A stretch of DNA of 64,000 bases from Reyranella sp. (GTDB lineage Bacteria; Pseudomonadota; Alphaproteobacteria; Reyranellales; Reyranellaceae). The DNA is taken from assembly GCA_022844015.1 (NCBI GenBank), contig JALHMO010000005.1:1-64000 (forward strand), given 5' to 3'. Below, piece after piece: positions 55,295 through 62,847 of the stretch. Position numbers and translations under genes: made by a program. A model generated the notes under the pieces. That model worked only from the letters and a program-made list of their open reading frames with translations, had not been told where the DNA came from and made no database searches. The stretch's first letter is position 1. Each line of letters begins with the position of its first letter.

Positions 55295-55681
55295 ATGACC
55301 GCCGCCGAAGCCCACGGCAAGGAAAGCGCGTCCTGCCCCATGGACTTCATCCTGCGCATGCTGATGGGGCCCTGGACGACGTACATTCTGTACAACCTCA
55401 AGACCCACGGCCCGCAGCGCTTCGGGCAGCTCAAGCGTCGTGTGTCGGGCATCTCGGCCAAGATGCTGACCGAGCGACTGCGCACCCTCGAGGGTGCAGG
55501 CCTGGTGCGACGCGACTACGAGGCGACCATCCCGCCCAAGGTCACGTACTCGTTGACCCGGCGCGGCCACGAGCTCGACGAGGTCATGGGCAAGCTCGCC
55601 GAGATCGGCACTCGGTGGGGCGAGGAGGACGCCGCCCTGCGCGCCGCCCGGGCCACCGAGCTGAAGGCGGCGGCAGAGTGA
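55295..55681 (+). CDS. HxlR-family transcriptional regulator
   Basis: 128 residues: SCPMDFILRMLMGPWTTYIL with the conserved Cys14, GPQRFGQLKRRVSGISAKMLTERLR (recognition helix) and DYEATIPPKVTYSLTRRGHEL (wing). HxlR/YodB-type proteins often sense thiol-reactive compounds through such a cysteine. GGAGG sits upstream of the ATG. Probably controls the divergent flavodoxin-like reductase. Confidence 0.92.
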   Translation: MTAAEAHGKESASCPMDFILRMLMGPWTTYILYNLKTHGPQRFGQLKRRVSGISAKMLTERLRTLEGAGLVRRDYEATIPPKVTYSLTRRGHELDEVMGKLAEIGTRWGEEDAALRAARATELKAAAE

Positions 55682-55792
55682 TCGGCTGAGGGGGTCATCT
55701 TGCCGGGAGCGCGCCGGTCATCGGGTGCGAGACGGGGGAGGGATTAGAGATGTGTCCACTCCGTAGCGGCGAAGTTGGGGAGGAGCGCCAGT

Positions 55793-55812
55793 GAGTGGCG
55801 CGCTCCCGGCGA
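55793..55812. repeat. second copy of the 20-base repeat at 13515-13534
   Basis: GAGTGGCGCGCTCCCGGCGA, identical to 13515-13534, within the 160-base gap between the HxlR gene and the convergent binding-protein gene. A related GGGAGCGCGCC lies just upstream on the same strand, giving a loose inverted pair. Confidence 0.7.
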
Positions 55813-55841
55813 TGAGCCCTCGGAGTTCCCTCGCGGCGCGG

Positions 55842-56873
55842 TCACTTCGCCGGCACGTTGAAGTGACCCTGGATGAAACTGAGATCGATGAACGCCTTGG
55901 GATCGGCGTCGCGAGCGACCTGGCCGGTCGATTGCCAGAAGGCGACTTGCTTGTAGATGTCGCCGACATCGAGCCGGCCCTCGGGGTCGATGAAGGGCAG
56001 CCCGGCGGCAACCCGTTCGGGCGGCTGCTTGAGCACCGTCGACAGGATGCCGATCATCTCGTCGTAGTTGGGGCCAGGGATCAGCTTGCCGTTCTCGCGC
56101 TTGCCGAATGCCAGGTGATAGGCGGCGGCACCGCGCCGGTAGCCGACGAGGAATTTCTCGACCAACGGCCGGCGATTGGCGACCGTCTTGGGCGAGGTGA
56201 ATACCGCCCCGAGCTGCCACGGCACCTCGTCGCCGACATAGGCGATCGGCTTGCCGTTGCCCTCCGCCTCGACCTGGCGAAAGGTGGTGATCGGAAACAC
56301 CGCCGCGTCGACCTGCCCGCCCTTGAACGCCGCCACCATGTTGGGGATCGTTTGCAGGGCCACGATGGTGAGCGCCTTGGTGTCGACGCCGTGCTTGCGC
56401 GCCACGATCTCCAGCGAATAATGCACCGAGGAGCCGACCGTGGTCACGGCGACCCGCTTGCCGACGAGATCCTTGACGCTGCGCACGCCGGCATCCCAGG
56501 CCGCATTGGTGACGGCGATGACGTTCAACTGATAGCCCGGCCGCTCGGCGCTTTGCGCCGCCACGACGACGAGGCCGCCCTTGGCGGCAAGATTGTAGAA
56601 GCCAGCGGTGAAGGCGGTTACGCCGAGATCGGCATCGCCCGACACGACGGCCAGAGGCACCTGGGCCGCCGCCTGGAAGTCCTTCATCGTGAGTTCGAGG
56701 CCGGCCTCCTTGAACCAGCCCTTCTCCTGGGCGATGAAGATCGGCCCCGAAGAGGCTAGCCGGAGCAGCGCGATGGTCGCCTTGGTCGACTCCTGGGCAC
56801 CGAGCGGCCGCACGGCGGATAGTGCGAGCAGCCCGCCCAACGTCGCACGGCGGGTCGTGGAATGCCGAAACAC
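55842..56873 (-). CDS. NMT1/TauA-type ABC transporter substrate-binding protein
   Basis: 343 residues with a Tat-like leader (TTRRATLGGLLALSAVRPLG then AQE) and the NMT1 fold: IFIAQEKGWFKEAGLELTM, ALTAFTAG-like GVTAFTAGFYNLAA, VKDLVGKRVAVTTVGSS, MVAAFKGGQVDAAVFP. Binds sulfonates, nitrate-like ions, pyrimidines or other small solutes in the family. No permease or ATPase adjoins it. Divergent from the FAD oxidoreductase 47 bases away; a shared pathway is possible. Confidence 0.92.
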   Translation of the reverse strand: MFRHSTTRRATLGGLLALSAVRPLGAQESTKATIALLRLASSGPIFIAQEKGWFKEAGLELTMKDFQAAAQVPLAVVSGDADLGVTAFTAGFYNLAAKGGLVVVAAQSAERPGYQLNVIAVTNAAWDAGVRSVKDLVGKRVAVTTVGSSVHYSLEIVARKHGVDTKALTIVALQTIPNMVAAFKGGQVDAAVFPITTFRQVEAEGNGKPIAYVGDEVPWQLGAVFTSPKTVANRRPLVEKFLVGYRRGAAAYHLAFGKRENGKLIPGPNYDEMIGILSTVLKQPPERVAAGLPFIDPEGRLDVGDIYKQVAFWQSTGQVARDADPKAFIDLSFIQGHFNVPAK

Positions 56874-56920
56874 CGAGTCCTCCCGTTCTTCCCTGAGCCG
56901 GAGTATGGTCGGATTGCAGC

Positions 56921-58195
56921 ATGAATCCCATCGAATGTGACGTCCTGGCGAGCGGCGGCGGCATGGCAGGCACCGTGGCCGCCGTGGCCGCCGCCCGACA
57001 GGGTGCCCGAACCGTCCTGTTCGAGCGCCACGGTTTCCTGGGCGGCGCAGCCACGGCGGGCGCAGTCGGACAGTTCGTCGGCTGGGAAACCCGCGCCGGG
57101 CGGCGCGTCATCGCCGGCATTGCCGAGGAGATCGTCGAGCGGCTGCACAGGGCCGGGGGCACCTCCGGCCATGGATCCTTCGTCATGTCGACAGGCCATC
57201 GCATGGACCGCGTCGAGTACGACACCGAGATTCTCAAGGTCGTGCTCGACGAGATCGCCCACGAGGCCGGCGTGCGCGTGCTGCTGCACAGCCAGCTCGC
57301 CCAGGCGAGCCGGCGCGGCCGGGCGATCGGCTCGGCCAGCCTGCTCACCAAGGGCGGCCTGCTCGACGTCCGGGCCCGCGTCTTCATCGATGCGTCGGGC
57401 GATCTCGACCTGATGGCGCTGGCCGGCGTGCCCTTCCTGGCGCTCGAGGCCGGCGAGAGCCTGCAACCCGCAACCATGATGTTCCGGCTCGGGCCGATCG
57501 ACTTCGCCCAGTTCGACGGCATGAGCCTCGAGACCAAGGCGGCGCTGTCGGCGCGCGGCGTCGCCGAGGGCGCGCTGCCGCGTGCGGCACTGCATTGCAG
57601 CCGCGTGCCGGGCAGCGATGACGGTTGGTTCAATGTCACGAGAGTGGCGATCGACGCCAGCGATCCGTTCGCCCTGTCGGACGGCGAGCGCGAGGGCCGG
57701 CGCCAGGCGCTGGCGGCCGCGCGCTTCATCGCCGCCCAGGTGCCCGGCTGCAGCCGGGCACGGCTGGTCTCCTTCGCCCCGCAGCTCGGCATCCGCGAGA
57801 CGCGACGCATCGCCGGCCTCGCGACGCTCACCGCCGACGACCTGCGCAGCGGTGCGGAGTTCATCGACACCATGGCGCTCGGCGCCTATCCGATCGACGT
57901 GCATCACGCCGGCGGCGCCGCCATCACCTTCGAGGAGCTGGGGCCCGACCACGTCTACGCATTGCCGTACCGCATCGCCGTGCCGCAGGGCCTCGACAAT
58001 GCCCTGGTCGCTGGTCGCGGCCTGTCGGCGACGCACGAGGCGCACGGCGCCATCCGGGTGATGCCGACCGCCATGGCGGTGGCGCATGCCGTCGGCACCG
58101 CCGCGGCCCTCACCGCCGCTTCCAACCAGCCGGCGGCATCCCTCGATCCGGCCACCCTGCGCGAGAAGCTCAGGGCCGCGGGGGCTATCCTGTGA
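56921..58195 (+). CDS. FAD-dependent oxidoreductase (FAD_oxidored type)
   Basis: 424 residues. Dinucleotide-binding start IECDVLASGGGMAGTVAAVA, where GxGxxG is GGGMAG, then ERHGFLGGAATAGA, FIDASGDLDLMALAG, RLVSFAPQLGIRETRRI, and the terminal VAGRGLSATHEAHGAIRVMP. This is the PF12831-like family seen in catabolic gene sets. It may oxidise the solute captured by the divergent NMT1 protein. Substrate unknown. Confidence 0.9.
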   Translation: MNPIECDVLASGGGMAGTVAAVAAARQGARTVLFERHGFLGGAATAGAVGQFVGWETRAGRRVIAGIAEEIVERLHRAGGTSGHGSFVMSTGHRMDRVEYDTEILKVVLDEIAHEAGVRVLLHSQLAQASRRGRAIGSASLLTKGGLLDVRARVFIDASGDLDLMALAGVPFLALEAGESLQPATMMFRLGPIDFAQFDGMSLETKAALSARGVAEGALPRAALHCSRVPGSDDGWFNVTRVAIDASDPFALSDGEREGRRQALAAARFIAAQVPGCSRARLVSFAPQLGIRETRRIAGLATLTADDLRSGAEFIDTMALGAYPIDVHHAGGAAITFEELGPDHVYALPYRIAVPQGLDNALVAGRGLSATHEAHGAIRVMPTAMAVAHAVGTAAALTAASNQPAASLDPATLREKLRAAGAIL

Positions 58196-58246
58196 GGCGA
58201 AAATGCTGCTTTCACATCGGTGTGACGGCGAGCGTGAGGCCTGAAC

Positions 58247-59812
58247 CTACTTCTTGGTGACGCCCCAGAACACCGTGACCGGCGGCGGCACGGGCATGGT
58301 GCCGATGTTGCTGCGCACCGCGGAGACGCCGAACCACTCGCCGAGATGGACGTGAGTGACGATCTCGACGAAGTGGCGCTGCACCTCCTCGGCCGCCTTC
58401 TTCTTCTCCTCGGGCGTCGCCGCCTGCACATAGGCGTCGCGCAGCTTCTCCATCTTCTCGTCGCACGGCCAGCCGGCCCGCGCCTTGTCGCAGGTCGCCG
58501 CCAGATAGGGCGTCATCAGCGGGTCGAGGATATCGACCTGCGTCCAGCTCGTCGCGAATGCCGTCCAGCCGCCTTCCGACGGTGGCCCCTTCTTGGTGAC
58601 CAGGCGATTGACCATGGTCGTCCAGTCGGACGGCTGGACCTCGACCTTGAAGCCGGCGCGCTCGAGCTGGGCCTTGGCGACGATCGGCAGCTGCTTGATC
58701 ACGTTGAGATCGCTGGGCTGCGGCATCACCACGACGGTGCCATCGTAACCCGCCTCCTTCAGCATCTCGCGCGCCTTCTGGGCGTTGCCGTTCAGCACGT
58801 TGTCCATGCCGACCTCGGAAGCGAGCGGCGTGCCGCAGGTGAACAGCGCCTTGCAGGTCCGGTAGAAGCGGTTGTCGCCGATATTGGCCTGCAGGAATTC
58901 CTCCTGCGCGAGCGCCACCATCGCCGCCTGGCGAATCTTCACGTTGTTGAACGGCGGGATCAGCCAGTTCATGCGGAAGACGTACTGGTTTGCCGTCCGG
59001 CCCTTGATGATCCGGATGTTCTTGTCCTTCTCGAGAATCGGCAGCGAATCGTAGTTGACGCTCTCGATGTAGTCGATCTCGCCGCGCTGCAGGGCGTTCA
59101 CCTGGGTCTCGGTGTCGGGGATCCACATCCATTCGACGCGGTCGACGCCGACGACCTTGCCGCCGGCCAGGCCCGACATCGGCTCGGCGCGCGGCTTGTA
59201 CTTGGGATTCTTCACATAGACGGTTTTCTCGCCGGGCTTCCATTCGTCCTTCTTGAGAATGAACGGTCCCGACCCGGTGTAGTCGTCGATCTGCTTGTAG
59301 GGGTCGGTCTCGGCGACACGCTTGGGCATCATGAACGGCACCACGACCGACGGCTTGCCGATCGATTCGAGTACCGGACCGAACTTCTCCTTGAGCACGA
59401 GCTGGAAGGTCCTGGGGTCGACGACCTTGTACTCCTGCAGCGCCTGCGAGAGCTTCAGCCCCATCGAATCGCGCACTGCCCAGCGCTTGAGCGAGGCAAT
59501 GCAATCCTCGGCGGTCACCGGCGTGCCGTCGTGCCATTCCAGCCCGTCGCGCAGCTTGAAGGTCCAGGTCTTGCCGTCGTCGCTGGTGGTCCAGCTCTCG
59601 ACCATCTGCGGCTTGATCTGGAAGCTCTCGTCCATCGCAAACAGCGTGTCGTAGACCATATAGCCGTGGTTGCGCACGATGTAGGCGCCGCTCCAGATCG
59701 GATCGAGCACCTTGAGATCGGAGTGCATGACCACGCGCACGGTCTGCGCCGAGGCGACCGATGCCGCCAAGGCCGCGAGCCCGCCTGCCAAGCCGAGAAG
59801 AATACGCCGCAT
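58247..59812 (-). CDS. ABC transporter substrate-binding protein, family 5
   Basis: 521 residues, paralogue of the 52921 gene. Signal peptide RRILLGLAGGLAALAASVAS then AQ; mature VRVVMHSDLKVLDPIWSGAY, LRDGLEWHDGTPVTAEDCI, IDDYTGSGPFILKKDEWKPG. The ATG at 59812 has TTGGGGAC upstream. No permease nearby. The pair is in inverted orientation around 54.5-58.2 kb. An amidohydrolase follows upstream of it on the same strand (38-base gap). Confidence 0.92.
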   Translation of the reverse strand: MRRILLGLAGGLAALAASVASAQTVRVVMHSDLKVLDPIWSGAYIVRNHGYMVYDTLFAMDESFQIKPQMVESWTTSDDGKTWTFKLRDGLEWHDGTPVTAEDCIASLKRWAVRDSMGLKLSQALQEYKVVDPRTFQLVLKEKFGPVLESIGKPSVVVPFMMPKRVAETDPYKQIDDYTGSGPFILKKDEWKPGEKTVYVKNPKYKPRAEPMSGLAGGKVVGVDRVEWMWIPDTETQVNALQRGEIDYIESVNYDSLPILEKDKNIRIIKGRTANQYVFRMNWLIPPFNNVKIRQAAMVALAQEEFLQANIGDNRFYRTCKALFTCGTPLASEVGMDNVLNGNAQKAREMLKEAGYDGTVVVMPQPSDLNVIKQLPIVAKAQLERAGFKVEVQPSDWTTMVNRLVTKKGPPSEGGWTAFATSWTQVDILDPLMTPYLAATCDKARAGWPCDEKMEKLRDAYVQAATPEEKKKAAEEVQRHFVEIVTHVHLGEWFGVSAVRSNIGTMPVPPPVTVFWGVTKK

Positions 59813-59850
59813 GTTGGTCCCCAAAGCTACGAACGCCAGAAGGCCCGAGC

Positions 59851-60915
59851 CTACGGCGTTTGCGGGCGCTCCGACAGGGCGATTCTGTAGACCCGTGCGG
59901 CAGTGCCCGAAAACAGGGCAGCCTTTTCCGACTCGGAGGCCTTGGCAGCGAGCCGCTTGAAGGCATTCCACAGCACGCCGTAGCCCGACGTGATCTTGTC
60001 GACCGGGAAGTTGCTCTCGAACATGCAGCGCTCGGCGCCGAACAGCTCGATGCAGGTCTCGACCCAGGGCCTGAAGGCGTCGGCCAGCATCTGCGACGTG
60101 GGTGGCGCCGGCCGCTGGTAGAAGTCGAACCAACCCATCGCCATGCCGAGCCCGCCGACCTTGACGGTGACGTTGGGCCGGCGTGCCAGCTCCGCCATCG
60201 ACCCTTTCCAGGTGGCGAACACCTCGGCATGCCGGCTGGCATAGGAGGCGTAGCCGAGTGGGCCGCCGACGTGATCGAGGATGATCTGGGTGTCGGGAAA
60301 CGCCGCCGCGAGGTCGGCGACCTCGGAGAGTTGCGGATGGTAGGCCCAGGCGTCGAAGGTGAGGTCGCGGCGCGCCAGCTCGCGGAAGCCGTCGCGCCAG
60401 GTCGCATCGGCCATCAAACCAGGCGTCGGGTTGGTGCGTGTCGCGCGAATCCCCGGATCCTCGTCGAGACCGGTCTGATAGCGGATGCCGGCGAATCGGC
60501 CGTTGCCGGCGGCGATCTGCGCATCGAACACCGCGCCCGCCCTGCTCCCGAGGCGCAGATCGACGTGGCTCAAGATCCTGGCGCAGGCGCGCAGGTTGCC
60601 GTAGAGGCCGCTGGCGCTCATCGCCGCCACGCCATTGGCGAACTCCGTCTCGCCGACGCAGCGCAGCTCGGCCGGACCTTCCTTGCGGTACATCGAATGG
60701 CAGTCGACGAACACCGTGGCGACGATGTTGTGGCCGGTCCGCGTATCCGCCAGCAGGTCGTGGAACATGTAGTCGTTGTCGGCGCGCTGCCAGAGATGAT
60801 GATGCGGATCGACGATCGGCAGCGCCGGCTCGAGCGCGTCCTCCGTGACCTTGGCGACCCAGGCGGGGTCGACAGGAATGACATTGCCGAGCCTGGGTGG
60901 CGGCGCGGTGCTCAT
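59851..60915 (-). CDS. amidohydrolase of the 2-pyrone-4,6-dicarboxylate hydrolase (PDC hydrolase) type
   Basis: 354 residues, TIM-barrel amidohydrolase. VDPHHHLWQ near residue 36 is the metal HxH motif; VFVDCHSMYR, FDAWAYHPQL, IILDHVGGPLGY and FESNFPVDK follow in the expected order. The family splits lactones and related esters in lignin-type catabolism. Transcribed toward the family-5 binding protein 38 bases downstream, so uptake and hydrolysis of one compound may be linked. Substrate inferred only by class. Confidence 0.9.
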   Translation of the reverse strand: MSTAPPPRLGNVIPVDPAWVAKVTEDALEPALPIVDPHHHLWQRADNDYMFHDLLADTRTGHNIVATVFVDCHSMYRKEGPAELRCVGETEFANGVAAMSASGLYGNLRACARILSHVDLRLGSRAGAVFDAQIAAGNGRFAGIRYQTGLDEDPGIRATRTNPTPGLMADATWRDGFRELARRDLTFDAWAYHPQLSEVADLAAAFPDTQIILDHVGGPLGYASYASRHAEVFATWKGSMAELARRPNVTVKVGGLGMAMGWFDFYQRPAPPTSQMLADAFRPWVETCIELFGAERCMFESNFPVDKITSGYGVLWNAFKRLAAKASESEKAALFSGTAARVYRIALSERPQTP

Positions 60916-60959
60916 GGTTTCCTCCGGGTTTCAGTAGCGTCGTTGCGGCATTCTATCCC

Positions 60960-61005
60960 GTCGTCCCGCGAAAGGCGCTTGCCGAGCAAACGCCCTAAGC
61001 GAAGG
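60960..61005. repeat. solo half of the AAAGGCGCTTGC intergenic repeat
   Basis: GTCGTCCCGCGAAAGGCGCTTGC, seen as GTCGTCCCGCG then AAAGGCGCTTGC, followed by GCAAACGCCCTAAGCGAAGG, matches the left half of the palindrome at 40055-40112. Lies in the 204-base gap upstream of the PDC-hydrolase-like gene. The other half is missing. Confidence 0.6.
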
Positions 61006-61119
61006 TCGTCGGCCGTCTGGCGTGATCGAGGTTCGACTGTAGGCGACGCGCTTCCCCGGTTTGGCGTCGCCCGGCACGAGCGCCTCGCCGGCGGCGCCCG
61101 AAGGACTGCGCGCCCGGCA

Positions 61120-61521
61120 TCACCACAGCGGCTTGCCGTCCATGGTCGAGACGTGGGCGGCGATCACCTTCCAGCCGTCACCGGGAAAGCGGACCCAGGT
61201 CTGGCTCTGTCGGCCGACCAGATCCTTGCCGCGAATCTTGAACTCGAGGTTCACCGTCGCGATGTCGCGACCGAGCGTGAGGATCTCCAGCCGGATGCGC
61301 CGCTCCTTGATGCCCGGGCCGGGCGGCCGCGCGACGCGATGGGCGTGAATCTCGTCGAAGCCGTAGCCGTTCTCGTGCATGGCGTATCGGATGGTGTGCG
61401 GGCTTCTCCAGAAGGTGGCATCGAGCACGTCGACATTCTTGTCGATCAGCGCCTGCTCGTAGCGCTCGAACAGCGCGCGCACCTCCTCGACGATCTCGGC
61501 GATGTTGGGCGTGAGGTCCAT
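61120..61521 (-). CDS. DUF3225 / AtzH-like SnoaL-fold protein
   Basis: 133 residues of cone-shaped SnoaL-like fold: EIVEEVRALFERYEQALIDK, VDVLDATFWRSPHTIRYAMHE, YGFDEIHAHRVARPPG, TWVRFPGDGWKVIAAHVST. Matches the DUF3225 group (AtzH, HpxZ) found beside amidases in s-triazine, allantoin and oxalurate pathways. The ATG at 61521 is the family start. An amidase gene lies upstream on the same strand. Confidence 0.88.
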   Translation of the reverse strand: MDLTPNIAEIVEEVRALFERYEQALIDKNVDVLDATFWRSPHTIRYAMHENGYGFDEIHAHRVARPPGPGIKERRIRLEILTLGRDIATVNLEFKIRGKDLVGRQSQTWVRFPGDGWKVIAAHVSTMDGKPLW

Positions 61522-61665
61522 CGTGTTGCTCCGTTGCACTCCGAATTGGTCGTCTTGGGCGCCACCAGGGATCTCGGCGCCAGACGTCGGACGCAAGCTC
61601 CAGGCAGGCGGCAACCTGTTCCGTCGCGACGACCGGATGTGCGTACTTCCTGTCCCTCGAGCGCC

Positions 61666-62835
61666 TCACCCCGCCATCGCCTGCGCCACCGCCACCAGCA
61701 TGGCGTCGCTGCCGCGCGGGCCGATGATGGAGAGGCCGATCGGCAGGCCGTCGACCGTAGCGCCCGGCAGGTTCACCTGAGGATGCCCGGCGAGGCCGCC
61801 CTGGGCACACAGGCAGGTGATGCGATCACGCAGAGGATCGAGGTGGGAAAGCGGCTGGCCGCGCAGCGGCGCCGGGAACGGCGTCGTCGGCAGGCAGAGG
61901 ATCGTGCCGGCAGGCAGCAGATGGGCCATGCGGCCCCTCGCCTCCAGGCGCATCAGGTTGGCCCAGCCGCGCTCGCTCTCGGGAATCGACGATGCCAGCA
62001 CCAGCCCGCGGGCGACGGAGAAAGCCATGCGGGGATTGCGCTCGTCGAGCCAGCTTCTGAACGTCGCGAGTGCCTCGCAGGGTTGCAGGGTGCGCTGCGC
62101 GCGCGCCCAGACCGACAGGCCCTGCGGCGCCATCACCTCCTCGCGGCTCGCGCCGATCAACGCCTCCAGCTTCTTCACCATGGGCTGCAATGCCACCGCG
62201 ACGCCGGCGTCGGCGAAGCCGAACGTGTCAACAGCGACCACCACCCGGCTGGGCAAGGTCGCCGGGATCGCCTCTCCCAGCATCACGGCCGACACGCGCG
62301 CGAAGGTCGCCGCGTCGCGCGCGAACCAGCCGGTCGTATCGGAGGTCGGCGCCTGCGGCGCCATGCCGGCGAGGTCGAGGCGGCCATGGGTCGGCCGGAT
62401 TCCGTAGAGGCCGCAAAAGCTCGCCGGCACGCGTACCGACCCGCCGGTGTCGGTGCCGAGGGCGGTATCGCACAGGCCGGCCGCCACGGCGGCGGCCGAG
62501 CCCGACGACGAGCCGCCGGGCACCCGGTCCGGCGCCGCCGCATTGACCGGTGTGCCGTCGAAAGCGTTCTCGCCCAGGATTCCCAGCGATACCTCATCGG
62601 TAATGGTCTTGCCGATCAGGGTGGCGCCGGAATCGAGCAGGGTCTGCACCGCCCAGGCATGCCGCGCCGGCAGCGGCCGGCCGCTCGGCCAGTCGGGATT
62701 GCCGCCACCGGTCGGCACGCCGGCGACGTCGAACAGGTCCTTCGCGGCGAAGGTGAGCCCGGCCAGCGGGCCGCCGGCGCGGCCCTCGATGCGCACCCGC
62801 GGGCCTACCACGAAGGCACCGACTGGATCGTCCAC
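61666..62835 (-). CDS. amidase (amidase signature family)
   Basis: 389 residues. The catalytic Ser-cisSer-Lys triad is visible: K in TFAAKDLFD, S in PGGSSSGSAAAVA, and TDTGGSVRVPASFCG with the nucleophile serine. The C-terminal end is VDGLPIGLSIIGP. With the DUF3225 gene 145 bases downstream it resembles AtzE/AtzH-type systems that hydrolyse biuret-, allophanate- or oxalurate-like amides. It starts 12 bases after the RND gene stop. Substrate unknown. Confidence 0.9.
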   Translation of the reverse strand: MDDPVGAFVVGPRVRIEGRAGGPLAGLTFAAKDLFDVAGVPTGGGNPDWPSGRPLPARHAWAVQTLLDSGATLIGKTITDEVSLGILGENAFDGTPVNAAAPDRVPGGSSSGSAAAVAAGLCDTALGTDTGGSVRVPASFCGLYGIRPTHGRLDLAGMAPQAPTSDTTGWFARDAATFARVSAVMLGEAIPATLPSRVVVAVDTFGFADAGVAVALQPMVKKLEALIGASREEVMAPQGLSVWARAQRTLQPCEALATFRSWLDERNPRMAFSVARGLVLASSIPESERGWANLMRLEARGRMAHLLPAGTILCLPTTPFPAPLRGQPLSHLDPLRDRITCLCAQGGLAGHPQVNLPGATVDGLPIGLSIIGPRGSDAMLVAVAQAMAG

Positions 62836-62847
62836 GCGCTACTCCGC

